Shown here: positions 6,933 to 14,450 of the stretch, in pieces
Layout: each line of letters opens with the position of its first letter
How positions within the stretch are numbered: position 1 is the stretch's first letter
From: CAZIUL01 sp964542475
Lineage (GTDB): Bacteria > Planctomycetota > B15-G4 > CAYZWU01
NCBI GenBank assembly: GCA_964542475.1
Contig: CAZIUL010000050.1
Coordinates: forward strand, 1-30,313
DNA length: 30,313 nucleotides
Direction: 5' to 3'
The notes under the pieces: model-generated
Told to the model about the DNA's origin: nothing
Database searches by the model: none
The model's input: only the letters and a program-made list of their open reading frames with translations
Translations under genes and position numbers: made by a program

Positions 6933-8369
6933 ATGGAAACAAAGATAACACGACGCGGCTTCCTGGCCACTGCAACAACAATGGCGGTTCTCCCGGCTTG
7001 GCCTCCGAGGCTTCTGTCCGGCGATAAAACAAGCCGGCCCAACATCCTGTTCCTGCTTGTCGACGACCTGCGTTACAACGCGCTGGGCTGTGTCGGCCAC
7101 TCCATCATCAAGACCCCGGCAATCGACAGTCTTGCCGCGAATGGAGTGCGTTTCCAAAATGCCTTCGTAACGACTTCAATCTGCGCGGCCAGCAGAGCCT
7201 CCATTTTGAAGGGCCTGTATGAGAGAACTCACGGCTATACATTCGGCACACCGCCTATCAGGAAGGCTCACACTTCAAGGAGTTATCCTGCGCTTATGCG
7301 TGAAGCGGGCTATCGCACCGGTTTCATCGGCAAGTATGGAGTCGCGACCGAAGGAAGCAAGGAGTCCGAACTGTTCGACTTTTTCAAACCGCATGGAGGC
7401 AATCCTTACTTCAAGAAACAACCGGATGGAACAACGCGGCACGAAACCGAGTTGGCCGGCGACCGGGCGATTGAATTCCTGGACAGCAATCCAAACAAGC
7501 ATCCGTTTTGCCTGTCGATCGGTTTTAATGCTGTGCATGCGGAAGACGGAGACAAGAGGAACCATTTTCCGTGGCCCAAAGCGGTTGATGGAATGTACGA
7601 AAACGGTGAAATCCCGGCCCCAAGGCTGTCCGACCCGGCCATCTTCGAGAACCAGCCTGAGTTTCTGAAGAAATCCTTGAACCGTCAGCGCTATTTCTGG
7701 CGGTGGGATACTCCGGAAAAATACCAGAAAAACATAAGAGCATATTTTCGAATGATTAGCGGTGTCGACCGTGTGATTGGCCGTATCGGGGAACATCTTG
7801 AAAAACTCGACCTTGCCCACAATACAATCATTATCTTCATGAGTGACAACGGATATTACATGGGTAATCGCGGTTTTGCCGGGAAATGGTCGCATTACGA
7901 AGATTCACTCCGAATCCCGCTTGTCATCTATGATCCCCGCTTGCAAAAAGCGGGGCGCGGTATAGTGAAGAATGAGATGGCTCTCAATATCGATTTGCCT
8001 GCTACGATGCTCGAATTTGCCGGAATCGAGGTGCCGATACACTACCAGGGCCGCAGCCTCAAACCGTTGATATATGGGAAAAGCACCCCCGGCTGGAGAA
8101 AAGATTTTTTCTGCGAACACCTGATGAGTAACGATTCCATCCCTAAATGGGAAGGTGTCCGAGGGGAACGTTACGTTTATGCCCGTTATTTCGAGCAGAA
8201 ACCGGTCTACGAGTTTCTTCACGATCTGCGGTCTGATCCCGACCAACTCGCAAATCTTGCCTCGAACCCGGAATACGAGGCCATACTCGCAAAGATGAGC
8301 AAGCGTTGTGATGAATTGAAAGAACAATACGGAAAAGTCGAACCTGGTGGTTCGCATGACGACAAATAG
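6933..8369 (+). CDS. Tat-exported type I sulfatase
   Basis: 478 residues of the alkaline phosphatase/sulfatase superfamily, hydrolysing sulfate esters of glycans. The N-terminus has a twin-arginine signal (TRRGFLATATTMAVLP). Metal-binding residues are seen at LLVDDLR (D44, D45) and FMSDNGYYMGNRG. The catalytic motif is SICAASRASIL: C84 would be converted to formylglycine and R88 is in place, but the usual Pro of CxPSR is Ala. That variant occurs in other sulfatases of this general type. The C-terminal subdomain (about 370-470) ends with the typical YEFLHDLRSDPDQLANLA block. Tat export suggests folding, and possibly maturation, in the cytoplasm. No sulfatase-activating enzyme is encoded in the window. 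ATG 6933 has only a modest GGA upstream. The preceding gap is 68 bp, so it may share the upstream transcript. Confidence 0.9.
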   Translation: METKITRRGFLATATTMAVLPAWPPRLLSGDKTSRPNILFLLVDDLRYNALGCVGHSIIKTPAIDSLAANGVRFQNAFVTTSICAASRASILKGLYERTHGYTFGTPPIRKAHTSRSYPALMREAGYRTGFIGKYGVATEGSKESELFDFFKPHGGNPYFKKQPDGTTRHETELAGDRAIEFLDSNPNKHPFCLSIGFNAVHAEDGDKRNHFPWPKAVDGMYENGEIPAPRLSDPAIFENQPEFLKKSLNRQRYFWRWDTPEKYQKNIRAYFRMISGVDRVIGRIGEHLEKLDLAHNTIIIFMSDNGYYMGNRGFAGKWSHYEDSLRIPLVIYDPRLQKAGRGIVKNEMALNIDLPATMLEFAGIEVPIHYQGRSLKPLIYGKSTPGWRKDFFCEHLMSNDSIPKWEGVRGERYVYARYFEQKPVYEFLHDLRSDPDQLANLASNPEYEAILAKMSKRCDELKEQYGKVEPGGSHDDK

Positions 8370-8593
8370 CTGCGCTGTTTCATGAAGATGGTTCGCGCCG
8401 ATATGCGGCGGCGTTGGCAATTCAGGAGGCAGGCAGTCTTGTGCTGCTCGTACGTTCCCGGTATTCATGATATTTGATTGCCATCTCTCCCGCTTTTGTT
8501 GATGATGTGGGGGACAATCCGTGAGGGCGGACTTTTGAAACGGATGGTTCCCGGCGGTGTTTGCAACTCTTGGTATAAAGGACGCGTTGGACC

Positions 8594-8998
8594 ATGAACT
8601 GCGTTGTATGCAAAGAGCCCATGGTGGTTCTGGAGCTGGACCAGGTTGAAATCGATTACTGCCTCGACTGCGGCGGGATCTGGCTCGACGCCGGAGAGCT
8701 CGAGGCGCTCCTGGAAAACCACGAAGAGGCCGAACGCGTTTTGAAGGAAACCGCGGCGGCCGGCCAAGTGAAAAAAGGCCGAAGGAAATGCCCGATCTGC
8801 GACAAACGCATGGAGATCGTCACGACTGATACAAAGGAAACGGTACAGATCGATCGCTGCCGCAAAAACCACGGCCTGTGGTTCGACCGTGGCGAACTGG
8901 AGGAGGTGATACGGTCATTCAAGGAGGGTAAAAACGAAAAGGTAATACGCCTGCTTCAAGACATGTTCAAGCAGGCCCCTGAACAGGAAGGAAGGTGA
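8594..8998 (+). CDS. Tandem TFIIB-like zinc-ribbon protein
   Basis: 134 residues with two zinc ribbons of the zf-TFIIB class. The first has CVVCKEPM followed by IDYCLDCGGIWLDAGELEAL, and the second CPICDKRM followed by IDRCRKNHGLWFDRGELEEV. The first has four cysteines; in the second the last ligand pair reads C-RKN-H, so His may replace the fourth Cys. The 'GxWxDxGELE' tail is the signature of this small bacterial family, whose job is unknown but which is probably an adaptor rather than a true transcription factor. Its stop (8996-8998) is 2 bases from the LemA start, so the two are almost certainly co-translated. The protease two genes on also carries zinc ribbons, which supports a shared complex. 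Confidence 0.85.
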   Translation: MNCVVCKEPMVVLELDQVEIDYCLDCGGIWLDAGELEALLENHEEAERVLKETAAAGQVKKGRRKCPICDKRMEIVTTDTKETVQIDRCRKNHGLWFDRGELEEVIRSFKEGKNEKVIRLLQDMFKQAPEQEGR

Positions 8999-9000
8999 AT

Positions 9001-9558
9001 ATGTACTACTGGCTGATTATCCCGGCTGTTCTGGTGTTGATCGCCCTTTTTCTGATCGGGATGTACAACGCCCTGGTCAGGCTGCGGAACCAGGTCAAAA
9101 ACGCATGGTCTCAGATAGACGTGCAGCTGAAGCGGCGGCATGACCTGATCCCAAACCTGCTGGAAACCGTAAAGGGGTACATGAAACACGAGCGCGAAAC
9201 CCTCGAAAACATAACCGACGCGCGCAGCCGCGCCATGGGCGCCCAATCCGTGGGGGACAAGGCCAAGGCCGAGAGCGCGTTGAGCGGCGCCATGAGCAAC
9301 TTCTTCCTGGTGGTGGAAAACTACCCCGACCTCAAGGCTAATCAAAACTTTCTGGCGCTGCAGGAAGAGCTGACCTCAACGGAAAACAAGATCGCTTTCT
9401 CGCGCCAGGCCTACAACGACCAGGTCCTGTTCTTCAACAACAAGATCCAGATGTTTCCTTCCAACATCATTGCCGGCATGTTCAACTTCCAGCTTTCCGA
9501 GTTCTTCGAGCTGGAAGACGTGAAGGAGCGCATCGTACCCAAGGTCGATTTCTCATAA
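9001..9558 (+). CDS. lemA: LemA family membrane protein
   Basis: 185 residues: one N-terminal transmembrane helix (about 3-22, IIPAVLVLIALFLIGMY), then a soluble four-helix bundle facing the outside, as in the LemA family. Family marks include NQVKNAWSQIDVQLKRRHDL, IPNLLETVKGYMKHE, NYPDLKANQNFLALQEEL and FSRQAYND. LemA proteins are widely encoded next to M48 (HtpX-like) membrane proteases or TPM-domain proteins and are thought to assist envelope quality control; exact chemistry is unknown. ATG 9001 is chosen because GGAAGGAAGG ends 5 bases upstream. A GTG at 8995 in the same frame would sit directly on that ribosome site. It follows the zinc-ribbon gene by 2 bases. Confidence 0.95.
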   Translation: MYYWLIIPAVLVLIALFLIGMYNALVRLRNQVKNAWSQIDVQLKRRHDLIPNLLETVKGYMKHERETLENITDARSRAMGAQSVGDKAKAESALSGAMSNFFLVVENYPDLKANQNFLALQEELTSTENKIAFSRQAYNDQVLFFNNKIQMFPSNIIAGMFNFQLSEFFELEDVKERIVPKVDFS

Positions 9559-9577
9559 AAAGACGCGTCCGCCTCGC

Positions 9578-9597
9578 AGGGGAGGTTCGCTTCCCCT
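9578..9597 (+). other. Intercistronic UUCG hairpin
   Basis: AGGGGAGG and CTTCCCCT pair as an 8-bp stem (one G-U) closed by a TTCG tetraloop, one of the most stable RNA loops. It lies in the 80-bp gap between lemA and the M48 protease gene and has no following T-run, so it is more likely an mRNA processing or stability element than a terminator. Confidence 0.5.
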
Positions 9598-9638
9598 CGA
9601 AGGATGGCACACATCACAAAAAAAGGGGCCTTCAGGCT

Positions 9639-11087
9639 ATGTGGGAACTGATACGTCTGAACAGAAGAAAGTCGATCCTTCTCTTTATCCTCATGGGGGG
9701 CTTTCTCATGCTCCTCGGATTCGGGATCGGCACATACGCGGCCCCTAACCAGGGCGGCTGGGTGGGCTTGGGCCTGGCCGTGGCTGTCTGGGCCGTGTGG
9801 TCCCTTGTGAGTTATTTTGCAGGGGATTCGATCCTGCTGCGCACCAGCGGCGCCCGCGAGGTATCCCCTGACGTTCATCCGCAGCTCTTCAACGTGGTTG
9901 AGGAGATGAAGATCGCGTCCGGCCTACCGGCCATGCCGCGGGTTTACATCATCAAAGCGCGCGCTCCCAACGCCTTTGCCATGGGGCGCAAACCCGAAAA
10001 GGCTGCCGTTGCCGTCACGGCGGGGCTGCTTTCCCAGCTGAACAGGGACGAGCTGCAGGGGGTGATCGCCCATGAAGTTTCCCATATCAAAAACCGCGAC
10101 ATCATGTTCATGACGTTTGCCGGCATCATGCTGGGAAGCATCGTGCTCATCTCGCACATCTTTTTGCGGTCTCTCTGGTTTTCGGGGGGTTCGTCGAGGC
10201 GATACAGTTCTTCCAAGAGCGGAGGAGGAGGCGGACAGGCACAGGTCATTATCATGCTGGTTGTGATCGCCGTTGCCATCCTCGCCCCCATCATGGCCCA
10301 GCTGCTCTATTTCGCAATCTCGCGAAAAAGAGAATACCTCGCTGACGCCTCGGCTGCAAGGTTCACGCGCTACCCCGAGGGGTTGGCCTCGGCCCTGGAA
10401 AAGATTTCCAACAACAAGCTGGATCTTAGCAAAGCCAACAAGGTAACAGCGCCCATGTATATCGCGAATCCCCTCAAAAAGAAGGGCAAGCAGCTCTCCA
10501 ACCTGAGCAGCACCCACCCTCCCCTCAAGGAAAGGATCCGGATCTTGCGCACCATGTCCGGCGGTGCAAACTACCTGCAATATCAAGCTGCATTCGCCGA
10601 CGTCAAGGGAAAAGGGTCATCAATCATCCCAAAGTCGGGCATCGAGGAAGCGGCCCCGGTCCCCATCCGCAAGCGGTTCTCCGGGCGGGCAGAAAAAAGA
10701 ACCGATTCAAAAACCCGGCAGAGGAACGCCGGGGATTTGATCCGGGCGGTGAACGGATTCGCGTTCATGCTCTGTGCGTCCTGCGGGCTAAAAATCAAAA
10801 CCCCGCCGGACATGAAAAAAACATCCTTCGCCTGCCCTCGATGCAAAAAAAAGGTCAAGGTGCCGACCGCCGAGATGGCGACCGCGGCTGCTGTGCTTGA
10901 AGGGCTGGAAACCGCAAAACAGGAAACAAAAGGAGCTGCGAAACAGCCGCTGACCTATCATCGCAAGGACCCGGGATGGGAATCGTTTTCATGTTCCTGC
11001 GGAAAGGTGCTGCAGATTTCCCCTGTCTTCGAGGGGAGCAATATCACATGCAGCCAATGCAAAAAAAAGATCCGGGTTACTTCCTGA
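9639..11087 (+). CDS. M48 (HtpX-like) membrane protease with C-terminal zinc ribbons
   Basis: 482 residues. Two N-terminal transmembrane segments (about 13-33 and 41-61) and two later ones (about 158-175 and 203-226) frame the catalytic domain. Zinc is bound by H145 and H149 of VIAHEVSHIKNRD, with E146 as general base and E232 in REYLADASA as third ligand. STHPPLKERI (291-300) is the family's conserved end block. A roughly 65-residue basic linker leads to two added zinc ribbons: C379/C382 with C399/C402, and C452/C454 with C471/C474. HtpX-type proteases degrade misfolded membrane proteins and normally stop near residue 300, so the ribbons are an unusual extension. It is third in an operon with a TFIIB-like zinc-ribbon gene and lemA. 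The last 11 bp overlap the converging valS gene. Confidence 0.92.
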   Translation: MWELIRLNRRKSILLFILMGGFLMLLGFGIGTYAAPNQGGWVGLGLAVAVWAVWSLVSYFAGDSILLRTSGAREVSPDVHPQLFNVVEEMKIASGLPAMPRVYIIKARAPNAFAMGRKPEKAAVAVTAGLLSQLNRDELQGVIAHEVSHIKNRDIMFMTFAGIMLGSIVLISHIFLRSLWFSGGSSRRYSSSKSGGGGGQAQVIIMLVVIAVAILAPIMAQLLYFAISRKREYLADASAARFTRYPEGLASALEKISNNKLDLSKANKVTAPMYIANPLKKKGKQLSNLSSTHPPLKERIRILRTMSGGANYLQYQAAFADVKGKGSSIIPKSGIEEAAPVPIRKRFSGRAEKRTDSKTRQRNAGDLIRAVNGFAFMLCASCGLKIKTPPDMKKTSFACPRCKKKVKVPTAEMATAAAVLEGLETAKQETKGAAKQPLTYHRKDPGWESFSCSCGKVLQISPVFEGSNITCSQCKKKIRVTS

Positions 11088-13827
11088 GATCGGCGATCTG
11101 GCGCAGGGTTTCGTCGCGGCCGGCTTTGTGCGCCTCCAGCGATTCCTTTTCGCGATTCACCACCTCTTCAGGAGCCCGGTCAGTGAACTTCGGATTGTTC
11201 AGCTTCTGCTCCGCGATCCGGATCCGGGCCTCGATCTTCTCGAGCTTCTTCTCGTGGCGACTTATCTCTTTTTCGATATCGATGACTCCGGCCAGGGAAG
11301 CGTAAACCGTCAGGCCGGACAGGACCTCCACAGCGGACTGGGGAGGCTTTTTCACGCCGGTCCCAACCTCGACCATGGTGCAGTTGGTGATGTCTGCGAT
11401 CAGACTCTCGTGCCTGCGCACTCCCCTGGCCGTGTCTTTGTCGTCGGTTTCGATGTAAACCATCAGCCCACGGCTGTTTTGGATCTGGGCGGATCCACGG
11501 ATGTTCCGGATCCCCCTGATGACCTCCTGGGCCTCGCGCATCTCGCGCTCGACATCCGGATCGATCAGGCTGTCATCCGCCTCCGGCCAAGGGGCCTGCA
11601 TGATGTACTCCCCGGACTCAAAACCCGAGCCGGTGAGAGACCTGTCCTTCATGCGCGCATTCAGAAGATGCCAGATCTCTTCCGTTATGAAGGGACAAAC
11701 CGGATGGAGCAGCCTGAGACTTCTGTCCAGCACATGTGATAGCACCCTTCCGGCAACCGCTGCGTCCGCTGTGGCCTCGCTCCCTTGCTGTAACCTGAAC
11801 TTGGTCAGCTCCACTGTCCATGCGCAGAACTCGTTCCACACGAAATCCCTTATTATCTGTGCGAAGTTGCAGAACTTGAAGTTATCGAGCTCGGCAGTGG
11901 CATCGCGGATGACCGTGTTCAGTCGCGAAAGGATCCACCGGTCCTGAAACGCGAGGTCGGAGCGCTCCAGCGCCTTGTGGGAGGCATCACCCGGCGGCTC
12001 GGTTTCTTTGCGTTCCGGTTCCAGGTTCATCAGGCAGAAACGGGCCGCGTTCCATACCTTGTTGCAGAAGAGCTGCCCTTCCTTGAACCGCTCCGGCCAT
12101 ATTCTCAGGTCCTGGCCCTCCGTTGTCATGGTTACCAGGGTGAACCTGACCGCGTCCGCACCGAATCCGCTCCACTCCTTGCCGTCTATGTCAACACCGC
12201 CCCCGATCATCACGAGCGGATCGATGCCGTTTCCCAGCGACTTGGACATGCGCCTGCCGATCTTGTCCAGTATGGTGCCGTGGATGTAAACATGCGAGAA
12301 AGGCTCGTTTTTCAGGAAGTGCTCCCCCATCATGACCATCCGCGCCACCCATAGCGCGATGATGCCGCGGTCCGTCACCAGGAGGCCGCCCGGGTAGAAA
12401 AAGCGAAGGTCTTCCGTGTCATCCGGCCAGCCCATTGTGGCGAAAGGCCAAAGCTGCGACGAAAACCAGGTGTCGAGTACATCCGGATCCCAGGTCAGGT
12501 TCTCTGAGCCGCACTTGGTACACGATGTGGGATTCTCGTGCTCGCAGATCTTTTCCCCGCATGAATCACAGGTCCATACAGGTATACGATGCCCCCACCA
12601 TATCTGCCGGGATATGCACCAGTCAGGCGTGGTGTCCAGCCACTGGCGGTAGGTCTTGGTCCAGCGCGCGGGGTGCAGCTTCACCCGCCCTTCGAGCTCA
12701 GCCTTTCTGGCAAGCTCGACAAACGGCGCCATCTTCACGAACCACTGGTCCGACAGAAACGGCTCGATTATGTCGTTGGATCTGTAGCAGTGCGCCACTT
12801 CGTGGCTGTACGCTTCGGTTTTCTCAATCAGCCCCTTGGCCTCTAGATCTTCAACGATCTTCGGTCTTGCCTCGAGCCTGTCCATGCCCTGGTACGGCCC
12901 CGCGTTCTCGTTGAGTGTTCCGTCCGCATTGAGAATGTTCACAAAAGGCAGGTCGTGGCGCTTGCCTATCTCAAAATCGTTCTGATCGTGCGCAGGAGTC
13001 ACCTTCAGGCAGCCTGTGCCTTCCTCGCGCTTCACGTAGTCGTCAGCGATCACAGGGATGGACCTGTCCAGAAGCGGAAGAACCACCTTTTTCCCCGAAA
13101 GATGCCTGAACCGGTGGTCCTCCGGATGAACCGCCACCGCGGTATCGCCGAGCATTGTCTCGGGCCGGGTCGTGGCGATTGTCACATGAGAGCCGGGTTC
13201 TCCCTCCACCGGATACCTGATATGCCAGAAATGCGTGTTGATGAGCTTGTACTCCAGCTCGTCGTTGGACAAAGCCGTGCCGAGGGTGCAAGACCAGTTT
13301 ACTAGCCTTTTGCCGCGGTAAATGAGCCCTTCCTTGTACAGCTGGACGAACACATGCCTTACCGCCCGAGATATCATCTCGTCCATGGTGAACCGGGTTC
13401 TGGACCAGTCGCAGCTTGCCCCGAGCTTCTTGAGCTGTTTGAATATGGTTCCGCCGTGCGTCTCCTTCCACTCCCATATGCGATCGAGAAGCGCCTCACG
13501 GCCCATATCGTGCCGTGTCTTTTTCTCGTTAATCCAAATGCTCTTTTCCACCACGGCCTGGGTTGCAACACCGGCGTGATCAGTGCCCGGCAACCAGAGC
13601 GCCTCGTACCCCTGCATCCGCTTGAAACGCGTGACCAGATCCTGCAGCGTGTTGTTCAGGGCATGCCCCATGTGCAAAACGCCTGTCACGTTCGGAAGCG
13701 GAATCACGATCGTGTGCGACTCTTTGTTCTCGCCGGGGCTGCAGCGGAAAAGATCCGCGTCTTCCCACATGGCATAGATTCTGTCTTCCACGGATTGAGG
13801 GTCATAGGTTGTGGGCAACTCTGTCAT
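11077..13827 (-). CDS. valS: Valine--tRNA ligase
   Basis: 916 residues, a normal full length. It charges tRNA-Val in the cytoplasm. The class I motifs are present: PLPNVTGVLHMGHALNN (HIGH-type, residues 52-55) and GRRMSKSLGNGIDP (KMSKS-type, near residue 525). The editing domain lies between them (TTRPETMLGDTAVAVHPED). A CDSC...CTKC zinc site near residues 415-435 and DPDVLDTWFSS are typical of ValS. The C-terminus is the family's coiled coil (KEISRHEKKLEKIEARI onward). ATG 13827 is supported by GGAGTGAAG 2-8 bases upstream. It converges with the M48 gene, overlapping it tail to tail by 11 bp, and is divergent from yjbQ across about 150 bp. Confidence 0.98.
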   Translation of the reverse strand: MTELPTTYDPQSVEDRIYAMWEDADLFRCSPGENKESHTIVIPLPNVTGVLHMGHALNNTLQDLVTRFKRMQGYEALWLPGTDHAGVATQAVVEKSIWINEKKTRHDMGREALLDRIWEWKETHGGTIFKQLKKLGASCDWSRTRFTMDEMISRAVRHVFVQLYKEGLIYRGKRLVNWSCTLGTALSNDELEYKLINTHFWHIRYPVEGEPGSHVTIATTRPETMLGDTAVAVHPEDHRFRHLSGKKVVLPLLDRSIPVIADDYVKREEGTGCLKVTPAHDQNDFEIGKRHDLPFVNILNADGTLNENAGPYQGMDRLEARPKIVEDLEAKGLIEKTEAYSHEVAHCYRSNDIIEPFLSDQWFVKMAPFVELARKAELEGRVKLHPARWTKTYRQWLDTTPDWCISRQIWWGHRIPVWTCDSCGEKICEHENPTSCTKCGSENLTWDPDVLDTWFSSQLWPFATMGWPDDTEDLRFFYPGGLLVTDRGIIALWVARMVMMGEHFLKNEPFSHVYIHGTILDKIGRRMSKSLGNGIDPLVMIGGGVDIDGKEWSGFGADAVRFTLVTMTTEGQDLRIWPERFKEGQLFCNKVWNAARFCLMNLEPERKETEPPGDASHKALERSDLAFQDRWILSRLNTVIRDATAELDNFKFCNFAQIIRDFVWNEFCAWTVELTKFRLQQGSEATADAAVAGRVLSHVLDRSLRLLHPVCPFITEEIWHLLNARMKDRSLTGSGFESGEYIMQAPWPEADDSLIDPDVEREMREAQEVIRGIRNIRGSAQIQNSRGLMVYIETDDKDTARGVRRHESLIADITNCTMVEVGTGVKKPPQSAVEVLSGLTVYASLAGVIDIEKEISRHEKKLEKIEARIRIAEQKLNNPKFTDRAPEEVVNREKESLEAHKAGRDETLRQIADLRK

Positions 13828-13975
13828 TCTTCACTCCATTTGAATTTAGATATCCGATCGCCTGACTTCATTGAAATCAAGCAGCTTATCCCTTAGAATT
13901 AAAAAGGCTCATTTTACCGCTTCCATGCTAAAGGTATAAGTTCCTTTTTCCCTTTTCACGAATAACGGGGGCAGA

Positions 13976-14371
13976 ATGAATACAATCGACGTGAAAACTC
14001 CTGAACGCTGCACATTTGTAGACATCACCGCCCAGGTGCGCGAGGCTGTTCTTGATCTCGGCATGGAAAACGGAACAATCCAGATCTTTGTGCCGCACAC
14101 GACCGCCGGAATAACAATCAATGAAAAGGCGGACCCGAACGTTGCCGTCGACATCCTCAACCGGCTCGAATTTCTTGTCCCATACGGGGCGGGCTACAGC
14201 CATGCGGAAGGCAACTCTGACGCGCACATCAAGACCTTGCTGACCGGATCTTCGGTTCTACTGCCGGTTGAAAAAGGAAACCTCGTTCTTGGAACATGGC
14301 AGGCTGTTTTTTTCGCGGAGTTCGACGGCCCAAGGAACAGGAAAGTAGTGGTGAACCCCGTGTGCAAATGA
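13976..14371 (+). CDS. yjbQ: YjbQ/UPF0047 family protein
   Basis: 131 residues covering the complete small YjbQ fold. Signature stretches are IFVPHTTAGITINEKADPNV, the HAEGNSDAHIKTLLTGSS block with the conserved His and Asp, and LGTWQAVFFAEFDGPR. E. coli YjbQ has weak thiamin-phosphate synthase activity in vitro; the true role of the family is unsettled. The start ATG 13976 has GGGGGCAG just upstream. It lies between valS (divergent) and the vitamin B6 regulator gene (same strand, 79 bp downstream). A link to cofactor metabolism is suggestive but rests on proximity only. Confidence 0.92.
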   Translation: MNTIDVKTPERCTFVDITAQVREAVLDLGMENGTIQIFVPHTTAGITINEKADPNVAVDILNRLEFLVPYGAGYSHAEGNSDAHIKTLLTGSSVLLPVEKGNLVLGTWQAVFFAEFDGPRNRKVVVNPVCK

Positions 14372-14421
14372 TGCTTCACGTTTTTCAAAAAACAGCTTGA
14401 TATTCACACCTCCAAAGTGAA

Positions 14422-14446
14422 CTATACCAATACAGAAATGGTATAG
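14422..14446 (+). promoter_or_regulatory. Palindrome at the pdxR-like start, likely operator
   Basis: CTATACCA (14422-14429) and TGGTATAG (14439-14446) form a perfect 8-base inverted repeat separated by 9 bases. It ends 4 bases before the ATG of the MocR/PdxR-type regulator. Regulators of this family commonly bind DNA near their own and the pdxST promoters, so autoregulation is the natural reading. The right arm contains TATAG, which could double as a -10 element. Confidence 0.55.
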
Positions 14447-14450
14447 AATC

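Noticed and set aside
8370..8593. Intergenic stretch between the sulfatase and the zinc-ribbon gene, checked for a small gene or RNA
   Set aside because: Only weak minus-strand frames without ribosome sites or motifs were found; a TATAAA at 8574-8579 has no matching -35.
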